Of a stretch of 64,000 bases of DNA, positions 36,141 to 44,679 are shown one piece after another (the stretch's first letter is position 1; each line of letters begins with the position of its first letter). Source of the DNA: a virus. The DNA is taken from positions 44,403 through 108,402 of the IMG/VR virus record IMGVR_UViG_3300011116_000834; one strand, written 5' to 3'. A model generated the notes under the pieces. The model was given only the letters and a program-made list of their open reading frames with translations, made no database searches and was not told the origin of the DNA. Both the position numbers and the translations under genes were made by a program.

Positions 36141-36157
36141 TTCAACCGTGCTATAGT
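36130..36157 (+). promoter_or_regulatory. Sigma70-like promoter with palindrome over the -35
   Basis: TTGAAT (36130-36135) and TATAGT (36152-36157) are 16 bases apart. Bases 36130-36145 form a palindrome, TTGAATT-GT-AATTCAA, which could be an operator. The next ATG is ten bases past the -10, so any leader would be only three or four bases. Confidence 0.5.
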
Positions 36158-36167
36158 AGAGCGTGCC

Positions 36168-36338
36168 ATGAAAAACGAAGATAATTACAAAGATAAGAAA
36201 CCACCGCAACCTAAGCCTCTCAAGTCTATTTCAAAGAAAGAACTAAACTCAGAGAGAAACCGTTCAAAGAATCAACTTAAAAATTATTGGGAAAGTGGTT
36301 TTGAAGACGACGATTTTGAAGATAACTACAGAAAGTAA
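36168..36338 (+). CDS. Small hypothetical protein (56 aa)
   Basis: A 56-residue, highly charged protein beginning MKNEDNYKDKKPPQPKPLKS and ending in an acidic patch with FEDDDFEDNYRK. No Shine-Dalgarno is visible, but a sigma70-like promoter ends ten bases upstream, as seen for other genes of this phage. It sits between the small fibre-module gene and the sliding clamp gene with five bases before gp45. The composition (basic first half, acidic end, disordered) would suit a small binding protein; no family is recognised. Confidence 0.5.
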   Translation: MKNEDNYKDKKPPQPKPLKSISKKELNSERNRSKNQLKNYWESGFEDDDFEDNYRK

Positions 36339-36343
36339 ATACA

Positions 36344-37027
36344 ATGAGTTCCGTGACTTTTTCAAAAAATACACTAACAATCCTAAAGAATTTCTCGACC
36401 TTGAATTCCAATCTCCTGGTTAAGCCAGGTAAGGTGATCAAGACAATCACGCCTTCCAAGAATGGCATGGCAGTTGCAACTGTTGACGAAGATTTTGATG
36501 TTGAATTTGGAATCTGGGATCTAAACAAATTTCTTGGAGTGATCAGTCTTTTCAATTCTCCATCTTTCTCGTTTGGAGAGAAGAGTGTAAAGATCCAAAA
36601 TGGTGGAGATTCGATTGTGAATTTCTTCTATTCGGAACCAAGACTTCTATCTGTACCCACAAAGGATGTCGTCATGCCAACGGTAACAACGACTATTCTT
36701 CTTACAGAAAAGAATTTCTCTGAACTGCAAAAAGCAGCATCGGTAATGCAACTTCCAGATCTTTCCTTCATTTCCGAAGGCAGCAAGATTGTTGCAATGG
36801 TTTCAGATCTTGCAGATCCAACATCGAATAGTTACAAGGTAATTGTCAAGGAAAACTATAGCGGTCCTGAGTTTCTCTTCCATTTCAAGATGGAAAACAT
36901 CAAGATTGTTCCAGGCGATTACACCGTAAACTTTGCAAAGAACATTGTAGGCGAATTTGTTCATAAGAGCATTTCGCTGAAGTACTGGTTTGCCATGGAA
37001 GCGAACACCTCCAATTATGGATCTTAA
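36344..37027 (+). CDS. 45: gp45 sliding clamp
   Basis: A 227-residue protein (T4 gp45 has 228) that forms the trimeric DNA clamp tethering the polymerase and, in T4, activating late transcription together with gp55 and gp33. Family features include an FSKNTLTILKNFSTLNSNLL start, VDEDFDVEFGIWDLNKFLGV in the middle and FAKNIVGEFVHKSISLKYWF near the end. It leads directly into gp44 and gp62, the clamp-loader genes. Confidence 0.93.
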   Translation: MSSVTFSKNTLTILKNFSTLNSNLLVKPGKVIKTITPSKNGMAVATVDEDFDVEFGIWDLNKFLGVISLFNSPSFSFGEKSVKIQNGGDSIVNFFYSEPRLLSVPTKDVVMPTVTTTILLTEKNFSELQKAASVMQLPDLSFISEGSKIVAMVSDLADPTSNSYKVIVKENYSGPEFLFHFKMENIKIVPGDYTVNFAKNIVGEFVHKSISLKYWFAMEANTSNYGS

Positions 37028-37029
37028 TT

Positions 37030-37974
37030 ATGAATCCTGATACTTTTTTGTGGGTGGAGAAATACCGCCCTAAGACCATTGAGGAATGTGTTCTCCCCGT
37101 ATCCCTGAAGGCAACCTTCGGGGATATGGTTCGTAAGGGGGAACCACAGAATCTTCTTCTTTCGGGAACTGCTGGAGTTGGAAAGACTACAGTTGCCAAG
37201 GCACTTTGCAATGAAATGGGATCCGATTGGATCATCATCAATTGCTCTGAAGAAGGCAACATTGATACACTCCGAACCAAGATTCGGCAGTTTGCCAGCA
37301 CTATCTCCTTGAGTGGAGATACCAAGAAAGTGGTGATTTTGGATGAGTTTGATTATTCAAATGCTAACAGCATTCAACCCGCTCTTCGCGGTGCTATTGA
37401 AGAGTTTGCAAACAATTGTCGGTTTATCCTTACTTGTAACTATAAATCAAGAATTATTGAACCTATTCATTCTCGCTGCACTTGTATTGATTTCGTACTT
37501 CCTCCAGGAGAGAAACCTGCAATTGCCGCAAGAATGATGGAACGATGCATTCATGTCTTGACGCAAGAAGGGATCAAATTTGACAAGAAGGTGCTTGGTC
37601 AGTTGATCATGAAGCACTTTCCCGACATGCGGAGAATTCTCAATGAACTTCAGAGGTATTCAGTATCTGGAACCATCGATGTAGGGATTTTATCCTCCAT
37701 TGCGGAATCAGAGATCAAGAATCTGATGATTGCATTGCGCAATAAGGACTTTGGGGCGGTTCGTCGCTGGGCGGCACTCAATGCCGAGTCCTCCCCTCAG
37801 GAGGTCTATAGGAAGATCTACGATGCCTTATCAGACCATCTGGAGAACCAAAGCATTCCAGAGGCGATCCTGATCATTGGAGAAGCGCAGTATCGCAGTG
37901 CGTTCGCAGCAGACCAGGAAATCAATATGGTGGCATTTTTGGTTCAATTGATGATGTCTTGTGCTTTTAAATAA
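37030..37974 (+). CDS. 44: gp44 clamp-loader ATPase
   Basis: A 314-residue AAA+ ATPase (T4 gp44 has 319). Walker A is GTAGVGKTTVAKAL (about 46-59), Walker B VVILDEFD near 105, and the arginine-finger motif HSRC near 155. The opening WVEKYRPKTIEECVLP is typical of replication factor C-like proteins. Four copies with one gp62 load gp45 onto primer ends. Codons in the last third look richer in GC than in neighbouring genes. Confidence 0.95.
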   Translation: MNPDTFLWVEKYRPKTIEECVLPVSLKATFGDMVRKGEPQNLLLSGTAGVGKTTVAKALCNEMGSDWIIINCSEEGNIDTLRTKIRQFASTISLSGDTKKVVILDEFDYSNANSIQPALRGAIEEFANNCRFILTCNYKSRIIEPIHSRCTCIDFVLPPGEKPAIAARMMERCIHVLTQEGIKFDKKVLGQLIMKHFPDMRRILNELQRYSVSGTIDVGILSSIAESEIKNLMIALRNKDFGAVRRWAALNAESSPQEVYRKIYDALSDHLENQSIPEAILIIGEAQYRSAFAADQEINMVAFLVQLMMSCAFK

Positions 37975-37975
37975 T

Positions 37976-38347
37976 ATGCTTTCAGATATTCTTAATTCCA
38001 TCAATCAATCCAAGGAAAATATCCTATCCAAAGATTCGCGTTTGGAGAAAGATTATGTTCCTTTTGTGATTAATAAGTGTTTTTCTTATTTTCCAGATAC
38101 TGTTTTTTATGCCAATAAAATGAATCAAATGGCATTTTTGGATAAAAAAATGCAATATGATTACCTATTGCATTCAATTTCCAAGAGAAAACGGTTTTCT
38201 AAATGGATAAAACCCGAAGAAAACGAAAATTTGGCAATAATTAAGGAAGTATTTGGATATTCGGATCAAAAAGCAAGGGAAGTCATGGATCTTTTACCCA
38301 TGAAGGAACTTCAAAAATTAGTACAAAAAGGTGGTCAAAAAAGGTAA
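37976..38347 (+). CDS. 62: gp62 clamp-loader small subunit
   Basis: ATG 37976 lies one base after the gp44 stop and is preferred to a GTG inside gp44. The 123-residue product is shorter than T4 gp62 (187) but similar in size to versions in other non-enteric T4-like phages. It contains the family pattern VPFVINKCFSYFPDTVFYAN, then a helix of MDKKMQYDYLLHSI type and a basic segment. It is the fixed partner of gp44 in the loader. Confidence 0.88.
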   Translation: MLSDILNSINQSKENILSKDSRLEKDYVPFVINKCFSYFPDTVFYANKMNQMAFLDKKMQYDYLLHSISKRKRFSKWIKPEENENLAIIKEVFGYSDQKAREVMDLLPMKELQKLVQKGGQKR

Positions 38348-38350
38348 AAC

Positions 38351-38358
38351 CATAAATA
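38351..38358 (+). promoter_or_regulatory. Possible late promoter-like box (CATAAATA) before regA
   Basis: Seven of eight bases match the late consensus, in the short gap between gp62 and regA. Since regA is expressed early in T4, this may be fortuitous or may keep RegA production going late. Confidence 0.3.
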
Positions 38359-38383
38359 TTTTCTGTTAATAATGGAGTTTATT

Positions 38384-38782
38384 ATGACAGAAGATATTTT
38401 TGAGGGATTGGGTGTTGAAGTTAGACTTAAGGGGGAAGAAGATTTTCTTAAAGTTAAAGAAACTCTCACCCGAATTGGAGTATCCTCCAAGTCTGAAAAA
38501 AAACTATATCAATCCTGCCACATACTGCACAAAAGAGGTAGATATGCTATCATGCATTTTAAGGAAATGTTTGTTCTTGATGGTCTGGATTCAGACATGT
38601 CTACGGACGACCTTGGAAGACGAAACACAATCGTCAAACTCCTAGTGGAGTGGGGTTTGGTAGAAGCGGTAGATTCCGTCAAGTATGCTGAACCACAACT
38701 TTCGCTTGCAAGACTAAAGATCATTCCTCACAAGGAAAAGAAGGAATGGACTTTGATTCCAAAGTATCACATCGGTAAGTAG
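38384..38782 (+). CDS. regA: RegA translational repressor
   Basis: I use ATG 38384, which has TGGAG seven bases upstream; the ATG at 38372 is part of the ribosome binding site region. The 132-residue protein (T4 RegA has 122) matches the family in VEVRLKGEEDFLKVKETLTRIG, SCHILHKRGRYAIMHFKEMF and GRRNTIVKLLVEWGL. RegA binds the start regions of early mRNAs and blocks their translation, tuning replication genes. In T4-like phages gp43 is often nearby; here sugar and fibre genes separate them by 23 kb. Confidence 0.93.
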   Translation: MTEDIFEGLGVEVRLKGEEDFLKVKETLTRIGVSSKSEKKLYQSCHILHKRGRYAIMHFKEMFVLDGLDSDMSTDDLGRRNTIVKLLVEWGLVEAVDSVKYAEPQLSLARLKIIPHKEKKEWTLIPKYHIGK

Positions 38783-38809
38783 AATACATACTGGTGGAGA
38801 TTCTTTATA

Positions 38810-39652
38810 ATGAAGCAAATGCAACTCATTGGCGGTGGTTTTGTTCCTCAATATTCATCATGTTCCGATCTCAAACCAAAGCAATTTGAATGGACATCTG
38901 AAGATCATCCTGTAAAGGTATTTGTCGATTCTGCAATAGTCCCAGGTATGGGATATCAGAAGAAACCAGGAGAGCGTAAAATAGCATGGGTATGCGAATC
39001 CCGTGCTATTTTTCATTCATGGTGCATTCCTCCTGATGTTTGGGAGGCAAATATTATAAAAATTGCAGAAGCATATGACTTATTATTTGTATCAGATAAA
39101 ATATGGGTCGGTAAAGCACCAAATATTCGATATTGTCCAGCAGGAAGCAATCTTCCTTGGATAAAGAATCAACAGGTTCATTCCAAGACCAAACTTGTAT
39201 CGATGGTTGCTTCTGGAAAGAAGATAACATTTGGTCATCATATTCGTCATGAAATTGCAGAAAAATTCAAAGATAAGGTTGATATCTTTGGCGGTGCTGC
39301 CAACTCAAATAGAATTGGCGGAAATTCAGCACCATGGACAGATAAAGAAGATCTAATACTTCCATATATGTTCTCAATCGTCATTGAGAATGACAAATAT
39401 AACACATACTATACAGAGAAGGTAACCGATTGCTTTGCAACGGGAACTATACCGATCTATTGGGGAACATCTGAGATTAATGAAATCTTCAATTCTGATG
39501 GAATAATACAATTAACTCCAGATTTTGATCCAAGTCTCTTGACAAAAGAACTTTATGAAAGTAAATTGAATGCAGTAAATGATAACTTTACTAGGGTAAA
39601 GAATCTTGTATCTGCTGATGATCAATTATATACCTTAATCCATGAAAACTGA
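38810..39652 (+). CDS. GT10-type (alpha-1,3-fucosyltransferase-like) glycosyltransferase
   Basis: A 280-residue protein whose C-terminal half has the GT10 nucleotide-sugar motif: ENDKYNTYYTEKVTDCFATG followed by TIPIYWG (about 192-218). In fucosyltransferases the pattern is FEN...DYxTEKxxxAxxxGxxPVxxG. GT10 enzymes transfer L-fucose, or related 6-deoxyhexoses, from GDP-sugars, which fits the GDP-mannose dehydratase encoded 8 kb downstream. It has a GGTGGAG site, is the first gene of the sugar cassette and overlaps the next by 11 bases. There is no signal peptide, so it should act in the cytoplasm. Confidence 0.8.
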   Translation: MKQMQLIGGGFVPQYSSCSDLKPKQFEWTSEDHPVKVFVDSAIVPGMGYQKKPGERKIAWVCESRAIFHSWCIPPDVWEANIIKIAEAYDLLFVSDKIWVGKAPNIRYCPAGSNLPWIKNQQVHSKTKLVSMVASGKKITFGHHIRHEIAEKFKDKVDIFGGAANSNRIGGNSAPWTDKEDLILPYMFSIVIENDKYNTYYTEKVTDCFATGTIPIYWGTSEINEIFNSDGIIQLTPDFDPSLLTKELYESKLNAVNDNFTRVKNLVSADDQLYTLIHEN

Positions 39653-40304
39653 AATTGTATCATTCTATTGCGATATCGATAATCGCACATATTATAGCGA
39701 TCACGCAAGAAGATTGCGTATTAATTGCAATGAAAATAATATTCCACACGATATTCGCGAATTATCATCCCGTGGAGAATATCGTTTGAATTGCCTAGCG
39801 AAACCAAATTTTATTCTTTCTATTTTGGAAGAAAAGAAGAAACCATTTGTATGGTTGGATGTCGATTCCATCATTCATAATGAACTTTCCATTTTTGATG
39901 ATCTAGATGAAAAATGTGATATAGCATTTGCATATCAAGGATTTCCTCCAAACACAAATGTAAATTTGCCAAAGGCATCTCCGATATATTTGTCATACAA
40001 ACCAATAGTATTGGAATTTATAAAATACTGGGTTGAAAGGTGCAAGGCAAATGAAAGCAATCCATCAGTAAAAGTATTTGATCATGAAATTCTACTTGGT
40101 GAAGTTTTTCCAACTTTCCTTCCAAAAATGAAAGTAGGTATGCTAGGAATGCCATATGCAATATGGCCTGGCACGCAAATACCAGAAAATTGCAGACCAA
40201 TGATCACCATGGGAATTGCAGATGGGGTTTCTAAAGAAAAATCCTTAAAGGAAATGGGAATGAATGATGATATGATTCGTTTTAACTTGGTGGGAAATCA
40301 ATGA
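39642..40304 (+). CDS. GT-A type glycosyltransferase (DxD)
   Basis: A 220-residue protein with the metal-binding DxD motif in FVWLDVDSIIHNEL (about 68-81), preceded by a Rossmann-like start (IVSFYCDIDNRTYY). The acceptor part includes PYAIWPGTQIPE near the end. It resembles nucleotide-diphospho-sugar transferases of phage and capsule gene sets (PF03407-like), but the sugar cannot be read from the sequence. It is overlapped at both ends by cassette genes, so it should be made as part of one operon with the GT10 enzyme. Confidence 0.68.
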   Translation: MKTEIVSFYCDIDNRTYYSDHARRLRINCNENNIPHDIRELSSRGEYRLNCLAKPNFILSILEEKKKPFVWLDVDSIIHNELSIFDDLDEKCDIAFAYQGFPPNTNVNLPKASPIYLSYKPIVLEFIKYWVERCKANESNPSVKVFDHEILLGEVFPTFLPKMKVGMLGMPYAIWPGTQIPENCRPMITMGIADGVSKEKSLKEMGMNDDMIRFNLVGNQ

Positions 40305-40894
40305 AATTCATTAATTATTATTATGATAAGGATCCAAGCAAATCCTCATTTTATGAGGATTGTTATTTGAATCTAAAAAAGCAATTGAATTCATTCGGAC
40401 ACGAACTAATTGCAGATAACATTGACTTTGAAAGAATGGGATTGTCCGCTTATGATAAATTGAATTTATATAAACCAACATTTATATTGGAAAAACTTGA
40501 TCAATTGCAAGAATCTGTTGCATGGATAGATGCAGATACAAATGTATATGGTGCTATAACAGAATTTCAAAATCTTGATTGTGATATTGCCTTTGCAACA
40601 CGCGAACATGATGGAAAAACACCACATGCTGCATTGATCTATTTTGGAAATACCAAAAAATCAAGAGAATTTTTAACGAGATGGAAAGAATTATGCGATG
40701 ACAAGAGATTGGATCTTGACTGGAAATGTACAGAACATTGTATTCTTGTCGATCTATTCAATGAATTAACCGATTCATTTAAAATTATAAATTTTTATAA
40801 TCTTGCAAGTATATCAAGAAATACCAAAGTAAAAATAGGTATCAGTCCTGCTGGATGGGAGTACGAAAGAAATAAAAATGCTACTAGAAGTTAA
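40301..40894 (+). CDS. GT-A type glycosyltransferase (DxD), paralogue-like
   Basis: A 197-residue protein with DxD in VAWIDADTNVYGAI (about 69-82), and an aromatic region ISPAGWEYERN near the end. It has the same order of elements as the preceding gene (YYYD start, LEKLDQLQESVAWIDAD, DIAFATR), so the pair probably arose by duplication. It is coupled to that gene by an ATGA overlap. Donor and acceptor are unknown. A 100-base gap with a short hairpin follows. Confidence 0.65.
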   Translation: MKFINYYYDKDPSKSSFYEDCYLNLKKQLNSFGHELIADNIDFERMGLSAYDKLNLYKPTFILEKLDQLQESVAWIDADTNVYGAITEFQNLDCDIAFATREHDGKTPHAALIYFGNTKKSREFLTRWKELCDDKRLDLDWKCTEHCILVDLFNELTDSFKIINFYNLASISRNTKVKIGISPAGWEYERNKNATRS

Positions 40895-40911
40895 TAACTT
40901 ACTTGATGAGT

Positions 40912-40932
40912 ATGATGTTTTTATAACATCAT
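40912..40932 (+). other. 8-bp hairpin in the gap of the sugar cassette
   Basis: ATGATGTT (40912-40919) and AACATCAT (40925-40932) form a perfect stem with loop TTTAT. No T-run follows, so it is a weak candidate for termination and may instead shield an mRNA end or slow the polymerase. Confidence 0.4.
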
Positions 40933-40994
40933 CTATTAAATAAGAACCAGTTGTTATAAAAATGAAATCAAATTAAATAAAAAATGAGGGTAAT

Positions 40995-41660
40995 ATGAGA
41001 TATAAAGTATCAAATACTTGTCAAGTTAAAGATTTATCACTTATTTACGAAAAATATTTTAATAATGATATCGATAAAACATTCATAGAGGTTGGTGCAT
41101 TGGATGGAGAAAGTTTTAGCAATACATCATGCTTGGCGGATATTGGATGGAATGGATATTATATTGAACCATATCCACCAGCTGTACATGCTTGTTCGCA
41201 AAGACATTCTAAAAATAATGTTAAAGTGTTCAATTTAGGAATTTCAGCAACCGAAGGTGTTGTTGAATTTTTTTTTGGTGGAGCATTAACAACTAGCAAT
41301 CCAGAAATGTTAGATGCTTATAAGCAAATAAATTGGTCTTCTGGATCTTTTGCAAATGGACAAACATTTAAATGTGAATGTGTAACATTAGATTCATTTA
41401 TATCTCAACAAAATATAGAAAAATTTGATTTACTTGTCGTAGATGTTGAAGGAAATGAATATGATGTGTTCAGTTCTTACTCCTTTGCGGTTAAGCCAAA
41501 GATGATTATTGCAGAATTAGAATACAATCATCCAGATTTTAAAGATAGAGATCATATTAGAAATAAAATGCTAGAAACTAGAACTAAAATTCTCAATAAT
41601 GGATATATTGAAATTTATGTTGATGATATCAATTCTATTTTTGTAATGGAGAATGATTGA
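40995..41660 (+). CDS. FkbM-family methyltransferase
   Basis: A 221-residue SAM-dependent methyltransferase of the FkbM family. Motif I is FIEVGALDGESFSNT (about 31-45), motif II YYIEPYPPAV, and the late motif is LLVVDVEGNEYDVF, the usual VDVEGxExxVL of FkbM. These enzymes usually O-methylate sugars or polyketides. In a glycosyltransferase cassette, methylation of a glycan end is most likely. TGAGGG precedes the start. Its end overlaps the next start (TGATG). Confidence 0.82.
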   Translation: MRYKVSNTCQVKDLSLIYEKYFNNDIDKTFIEVGALDGESFSNTSCLADIGWNGYYIEPYPPAVHACSQRHSKNNVKVFNLGISATEGVVEFFFGGALTTSNPEMLDAYKQINWSSGSFANGQTFKCECVTLDSFISQQNIEKFDLLVVDVEGNEYDVFSSYSFAVKPKMIIAELEYNHPDFKDRDHIRNKMLETRTKILNNGYIEIYVDDINSIFVMEND

Positions 41661-42454
41661 TGATTAGTGTAATTTTGATGGGTAGAATGGGAAACAATTT
41701 ATTTCAAATTGCTGCTGCTCTTGCTCTTGCAAAAAAACACAATACGGTATTGCATATTCCGATTCCTTCATGGAATAATACTACATATTCATATTTAAAT
41801 TGTTTTAAGATGATGGATGTCCATTTTGGAAATCCTGCAAGTATGGTTTACAAGGAACAGCATTTTTTCTACAATGAACTATTTGATATCTTGCCAGATA
41901 ATGTCCATTTATATGGATATTATCAATCAGAAAAATATTTTAAATCCTATGAATCATTGATACGATCAAACTTTGAATTTAATGATACTGTTGTTCAGTC
42001 AACTAAAGCAAAATTGGATACTTATGATATTGATTACAAAGAAGCAACAGCAATTCATTTAAGAAGAACAGATTATCTTACAATTCAACATGCGCATCCT
42101 ATTCCATCTTTGGATTATTATAAAGATGGATTGAAATTGATGAATGCAAAAAATGTTATTGTATTTTCTGATGACATCGAATGGTGTCGTGCTAATATAA
42201 AGATCGAAGGTATTAATTTTATTTTTAGCGATATGCCACAAGAAGAAACCATATGCGCAATGACAATGGTAAAAAATCTAGTCATTGCAAATAGCACATT
42301 TTCATGGTGGGGTGCCTGGTTAAATAAACATCCTGAAAAACAAGTAGTATATCCAAAACAATGGTTTGGAAATACATTACCATATAGAGAACTTGATATA
42401 AATCATGAGGTATGCACTAAAGACATACCATGTGCTGGTTGGATAGGATTATGA
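41660..42454 (+). CDS. GT11-type (alpha-1,2-fucosyltransferase-like) glycosyltransferase
   Basis: ATG 41660 overlaps the previous stop and has GGAG eight bases upstream. The 264-residue product shows the GT11 motifs: MGRMGNNLFQIAAALALA at the N-terminus, IHLRRTDY (HxRRxD, about 134-141), and NSTFSWWGAWL near the end. GT11 enzymes add fucose in alpha-1,2 linkage from GDP-fucose. The length (most GT11 proteins are 280-300) and motifs are complete. It is the second fucosyltransferase-like enzyme of the cassette. Confidence 0.87.
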   Translation: MISVILMGRMGNNLFQIAAALALAKKHNTVLHIPIPSWNNTTYSYLNCFKMMDVHFGNPASMVYKEQHFFYNELFDILPDNVHLYGYYQSEKYFKSYESLIRSNFEFNDTVVQSTKAKLDTYDIDYKEATAIHLRRTDYLTIQHAHPIPSLDYYKDGLKLMNAKNVIVFSDDIEWCRANIKIEGINFIFSDMPQEETICAMTMVKNLVIANSTFSWWGAWLNKHPEKQVVYPKQWFGNTLPYRELDINHEVCTKDIPCAGWIGL

Positions 42455-43194
42455 AAAAATATCTGATTAATTATGCAGCAAAGGGGACTCATAATTGGGG
42501 AGTAAATTCTCCACCAAATGCAGGATATGTCATTGCACAAAAAATAAATAGTGAAACAGGAATACATGTTGCTGGATTTGATGAAGTTATAAATTTCAAT
42601 AGAGATTCATTACCTACATCATTTTTTCAAACCCATAGCGAGCATTTCAAGCACACCCGTGGTGCTGGATATTGGATATGGAAATCTTTTATTATAAAAA
42701 CTCAATTGGAAAAAATAAATGATGGTGATTTATTGATGTATTCGGATTCTGGATGTCATTTTGTCAAAAATATGAAACCAATATTTGACATTATGATTGA
42801 AAGTAAAAATAAAAATCTAGTATTTAATTTGACAAATCCAATTTGTACTGAAAAAACATGGACAAAAAGAGATTGCCTTGTTGAATTGACTATGGATACT
42901 CCAGAAATTCATTGCTCTCAACAAATAATGAGCACCTTTTTCATTTGCATTAAAAATGAATTCAATAAATGGTTCATAGATGAGTGGTATAAATATAGTT
43001 CAAATTTTCATTTAATTGCAGATGAAATCATATCTCCATCTACAAATCCAAATTACCCTGAATTTTCAGAACATAGACACGATCAATCGATTTTTAGTTT
43101 GCTTTCTAAAAAACATGATGTATTATCAATGAACGATATAACCCAACATGGTATGCAGGATTATTATATCGAACATTCAAGAAGAAGCAATTAA
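42451..43194 (+). CDS. Glycosyltransferase-like protein
   Basis: ATG 42451 overlaps the GT11 stop (ATGA); the longer frame from 42430 is unlikely. The 247-residue product has RGAGYWIWKSFIIK followed by DGDLLMYSDSGCHFV, where DSG takes the place of a DxD metal site. This pattern is found in small GT-A enzymes of capsule and phage clusters. The C-terminal part is His- and Ser-rich (PEFSEHRHDQSIFSLLSKK). Substrates are unknown; the role in glycan assembly is inferred from the motif and neighbours. Confidence 0.62.
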   Translation: MKKYLINYAAKGTHNWGVNSPPNAGYVIAQKINSETGIHVAGFDEVINFNRDSLPTSFFQTHSEHFKHTRGAGYWIWKSFIIKTQLEKINDGDLLMYSDSGCHFVKNMKPIFDIMIESKNKNLVFNLTNPICTEKTWTKRDCLVELTMDTPEIHCSQQIMSTFFICIKNEFNKWFIDEWYKYSSNFHLIADEIISPSTNPNYPEFSEHRHDQSIFSLLSKKHDVLSMNDITQHGMQDYYIEHSRRSN

Positions 43195-43961
43195 TGCAAA
43201 TACAAAAAGTTATTCACTCAAGTGATGATAAAGATTATTACTTGGATTTCTGGCCAATTGTATCCAAGATATGGAAATTAAAATTCAAAATTGAACCAGT
43301 ACTGATTCATTTTGGAATCAAAGAAGTTTCAACTGAATATGGAACTGTCATTAGACCTGGTATTCTTCCAAATGTACCAATAAATGTACAATGTCAATTA
43401 TCAAGATATTGGTTGCCTTTAACGGAACCAGATACCATCTGGATGACCTCCGATATAGACATGCTTCCTATTTCTAAAAAATATTTTATCGATGCCATTT
43501 CAAGCATATCTGATGATAAATTTATTTCCATGAATCATGATATACATGAACATCATCCAAATATAAACTATTCATGTTGCTATAATGTAGCAAAAGGATC
43601 AACCTTCATGGAGATACTAAAATCTTCCCATATATGGATCGAATTCATGAAAGGTGATTTTTGGAAAAACGACAATACAAATCACAGTCCAAATGGATTA
43701 ACGGAAAAATTTCCTCATTGGTCTATTGATGAAAAATGGTCAAGTCAATTCATAAATCAATTTGATCGTTCACGGATAGTGCATCTAGCACGCGATTGCG
43801 GCAAGCATATGTGCCGTCGAATAGATAGAGATAGATGGGAATGGAATAAAGAATCAATCTTATCTGAATATTATTTCGATTGTCATTGCATTCGTCCTTA
43901 TGCGAATCATAAACAAGAAATAGATGCAATTGTGGAGCATATTTTACATGATTCTATATGA
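43194..43961 (+). CDS. Glycosyltransferase-like protein with DxD
   Basis: A 255-residue protein linked to the previous gene by TAATG. It carries WMTSDIDMLPIS near residue 85, a DxD-type metal site after hydrophobic strands, and a long C-terminal part rich in Trp and His. It looks like a cytoplasmic GT-A enzyme, but I do not recognise the family. The end overlaps the next gene by 14 bases. Role inferred from motif and operon. Confidence 0.6.
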   Translation: MQIQKVIHSSDDKDYYLDFWPIVSKIWKLKFKIEPVLIHFGIKEVSTEYGTVIRPGILPNVPINVQCQLSRYWLPLTEPDTIWMTSDIDMLPISKKYFIDAISSISDDKFISMNHDIHEHHPNINYSCCYNVAKGSTFMEILKSSHIWIEFMKGDFWKNDNTNHSPNGLTEKFPHWSIDEKWSSQFINQFDRSRIVHLARDCGKHMCRRIDRDRWEWNKESILSEYYFDCHCIRPYANHKQEIDAIVEHILHDSI

Positions 43962-44670
43962 TGATTTTATTACTGGAGATAAATTTCTTGATATTGAATT
44001 TTTTGGATGCAAATCTAAAATTGATTATATCTCCAGACTGCCTTCATCTTGTAGTCGTATATTGACCCATAATGGAGATCTTCCAGTAACCGACGATGCA
44101 TTGAGATTATTCCATAATTTGACATCATGGTTTGGTCAAAATATAATGACTATTGATTCTAGATGCATTGCATTGCCAATTGGATTGGAAAACGATTATG
44201 TCGAGGGTTCAATCGATAAGAAAAAATTATTATTTGCCTATATGCAAAAACATCAGGTTCCTTCAAGACTTGCTTATCTGAATTGCAATACAAAAACATA
44301 TAAAACAGATAGAGAAGATGCCTATAGTAAAATTAAAAATTGTACTAAAGTTATGCATCGTACCATCTCTAATGAGCAATACTATTCTGATATACTGGAT
44401 CACGATTTCATCATATGCCCACGCGGTAATGGATTGGATTGCCATAGAAACTGGGAAGTTCTCTATCTTAATAGATATCCAGTCATGAAACGATATCATG
44501 GTCTTGAACTTGTATATAAAGATCTTCCTGTGGTGTTTGTAGATGACTGGGAAGAAGTCACAGAGGATTTATTGAATAAAAAGAAAAATGAATTCTTTTC
44601 TACTACTTTTAATAAAGAAAAATTAAAATTTTCCTGGTGGAAAGATTTAATTATTAATCAAATAATATAG
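43948..44670 (+). CDS. Exostosin-like glycosyltransferase
   Basis: I place the start at ATG 43948, with GGAG ten bases upstream; the frame is open to 43924 inside the previous gene. The 240-residue product contains HDFIICPRGNGLDCHRNWEV followed by LYLNRYPVMKR, the C-terminal donor-binding pattern CPRGxGxDxHRxWE...PV of exostosin/GT47-like and related capsule enzymes. Other parts (HNGDLPVTDD and IALPIGLEND) fit the same group. Specificity unknown. Confidence 0.7.
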   Translation: MILYDDFITGDKFLDIEFFGCKSKIDYISRLPSSCSRILTHNGDLPVTDDALRLFHNLTSWFGQNIMTIDSRCIALPIGLENDYVEGSIDKKKLLFAYMQKHQVPSRLAYLNCNTKTYKTDREDAYSKIKNCTKVMHRTISNEQYYSDILDHDFIICPRGNGLDCHRNWEVLYLNRYPVMKRYHGLELVYKDLPVVFVDDWEEVTEDLLNKKKNEFFSTTFNKEKLKFSWWKDLIINQII

Positions 44671-44679
44671 GAATATAAT

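Noticed and set aside
38351-38358. Confident late promoter for regA
   Set aside because: The match is good (CATAAATA), but regA is an early regulator in T4 and such AT-rich octamers occur by chance, so it is kept only at low confidence.
40912-40932. Rho-independent terminator within the sugar cassette
   Set aside because: The 8-bp stem is AT-rich and no T-run follows, so I list it only as a hairpin.
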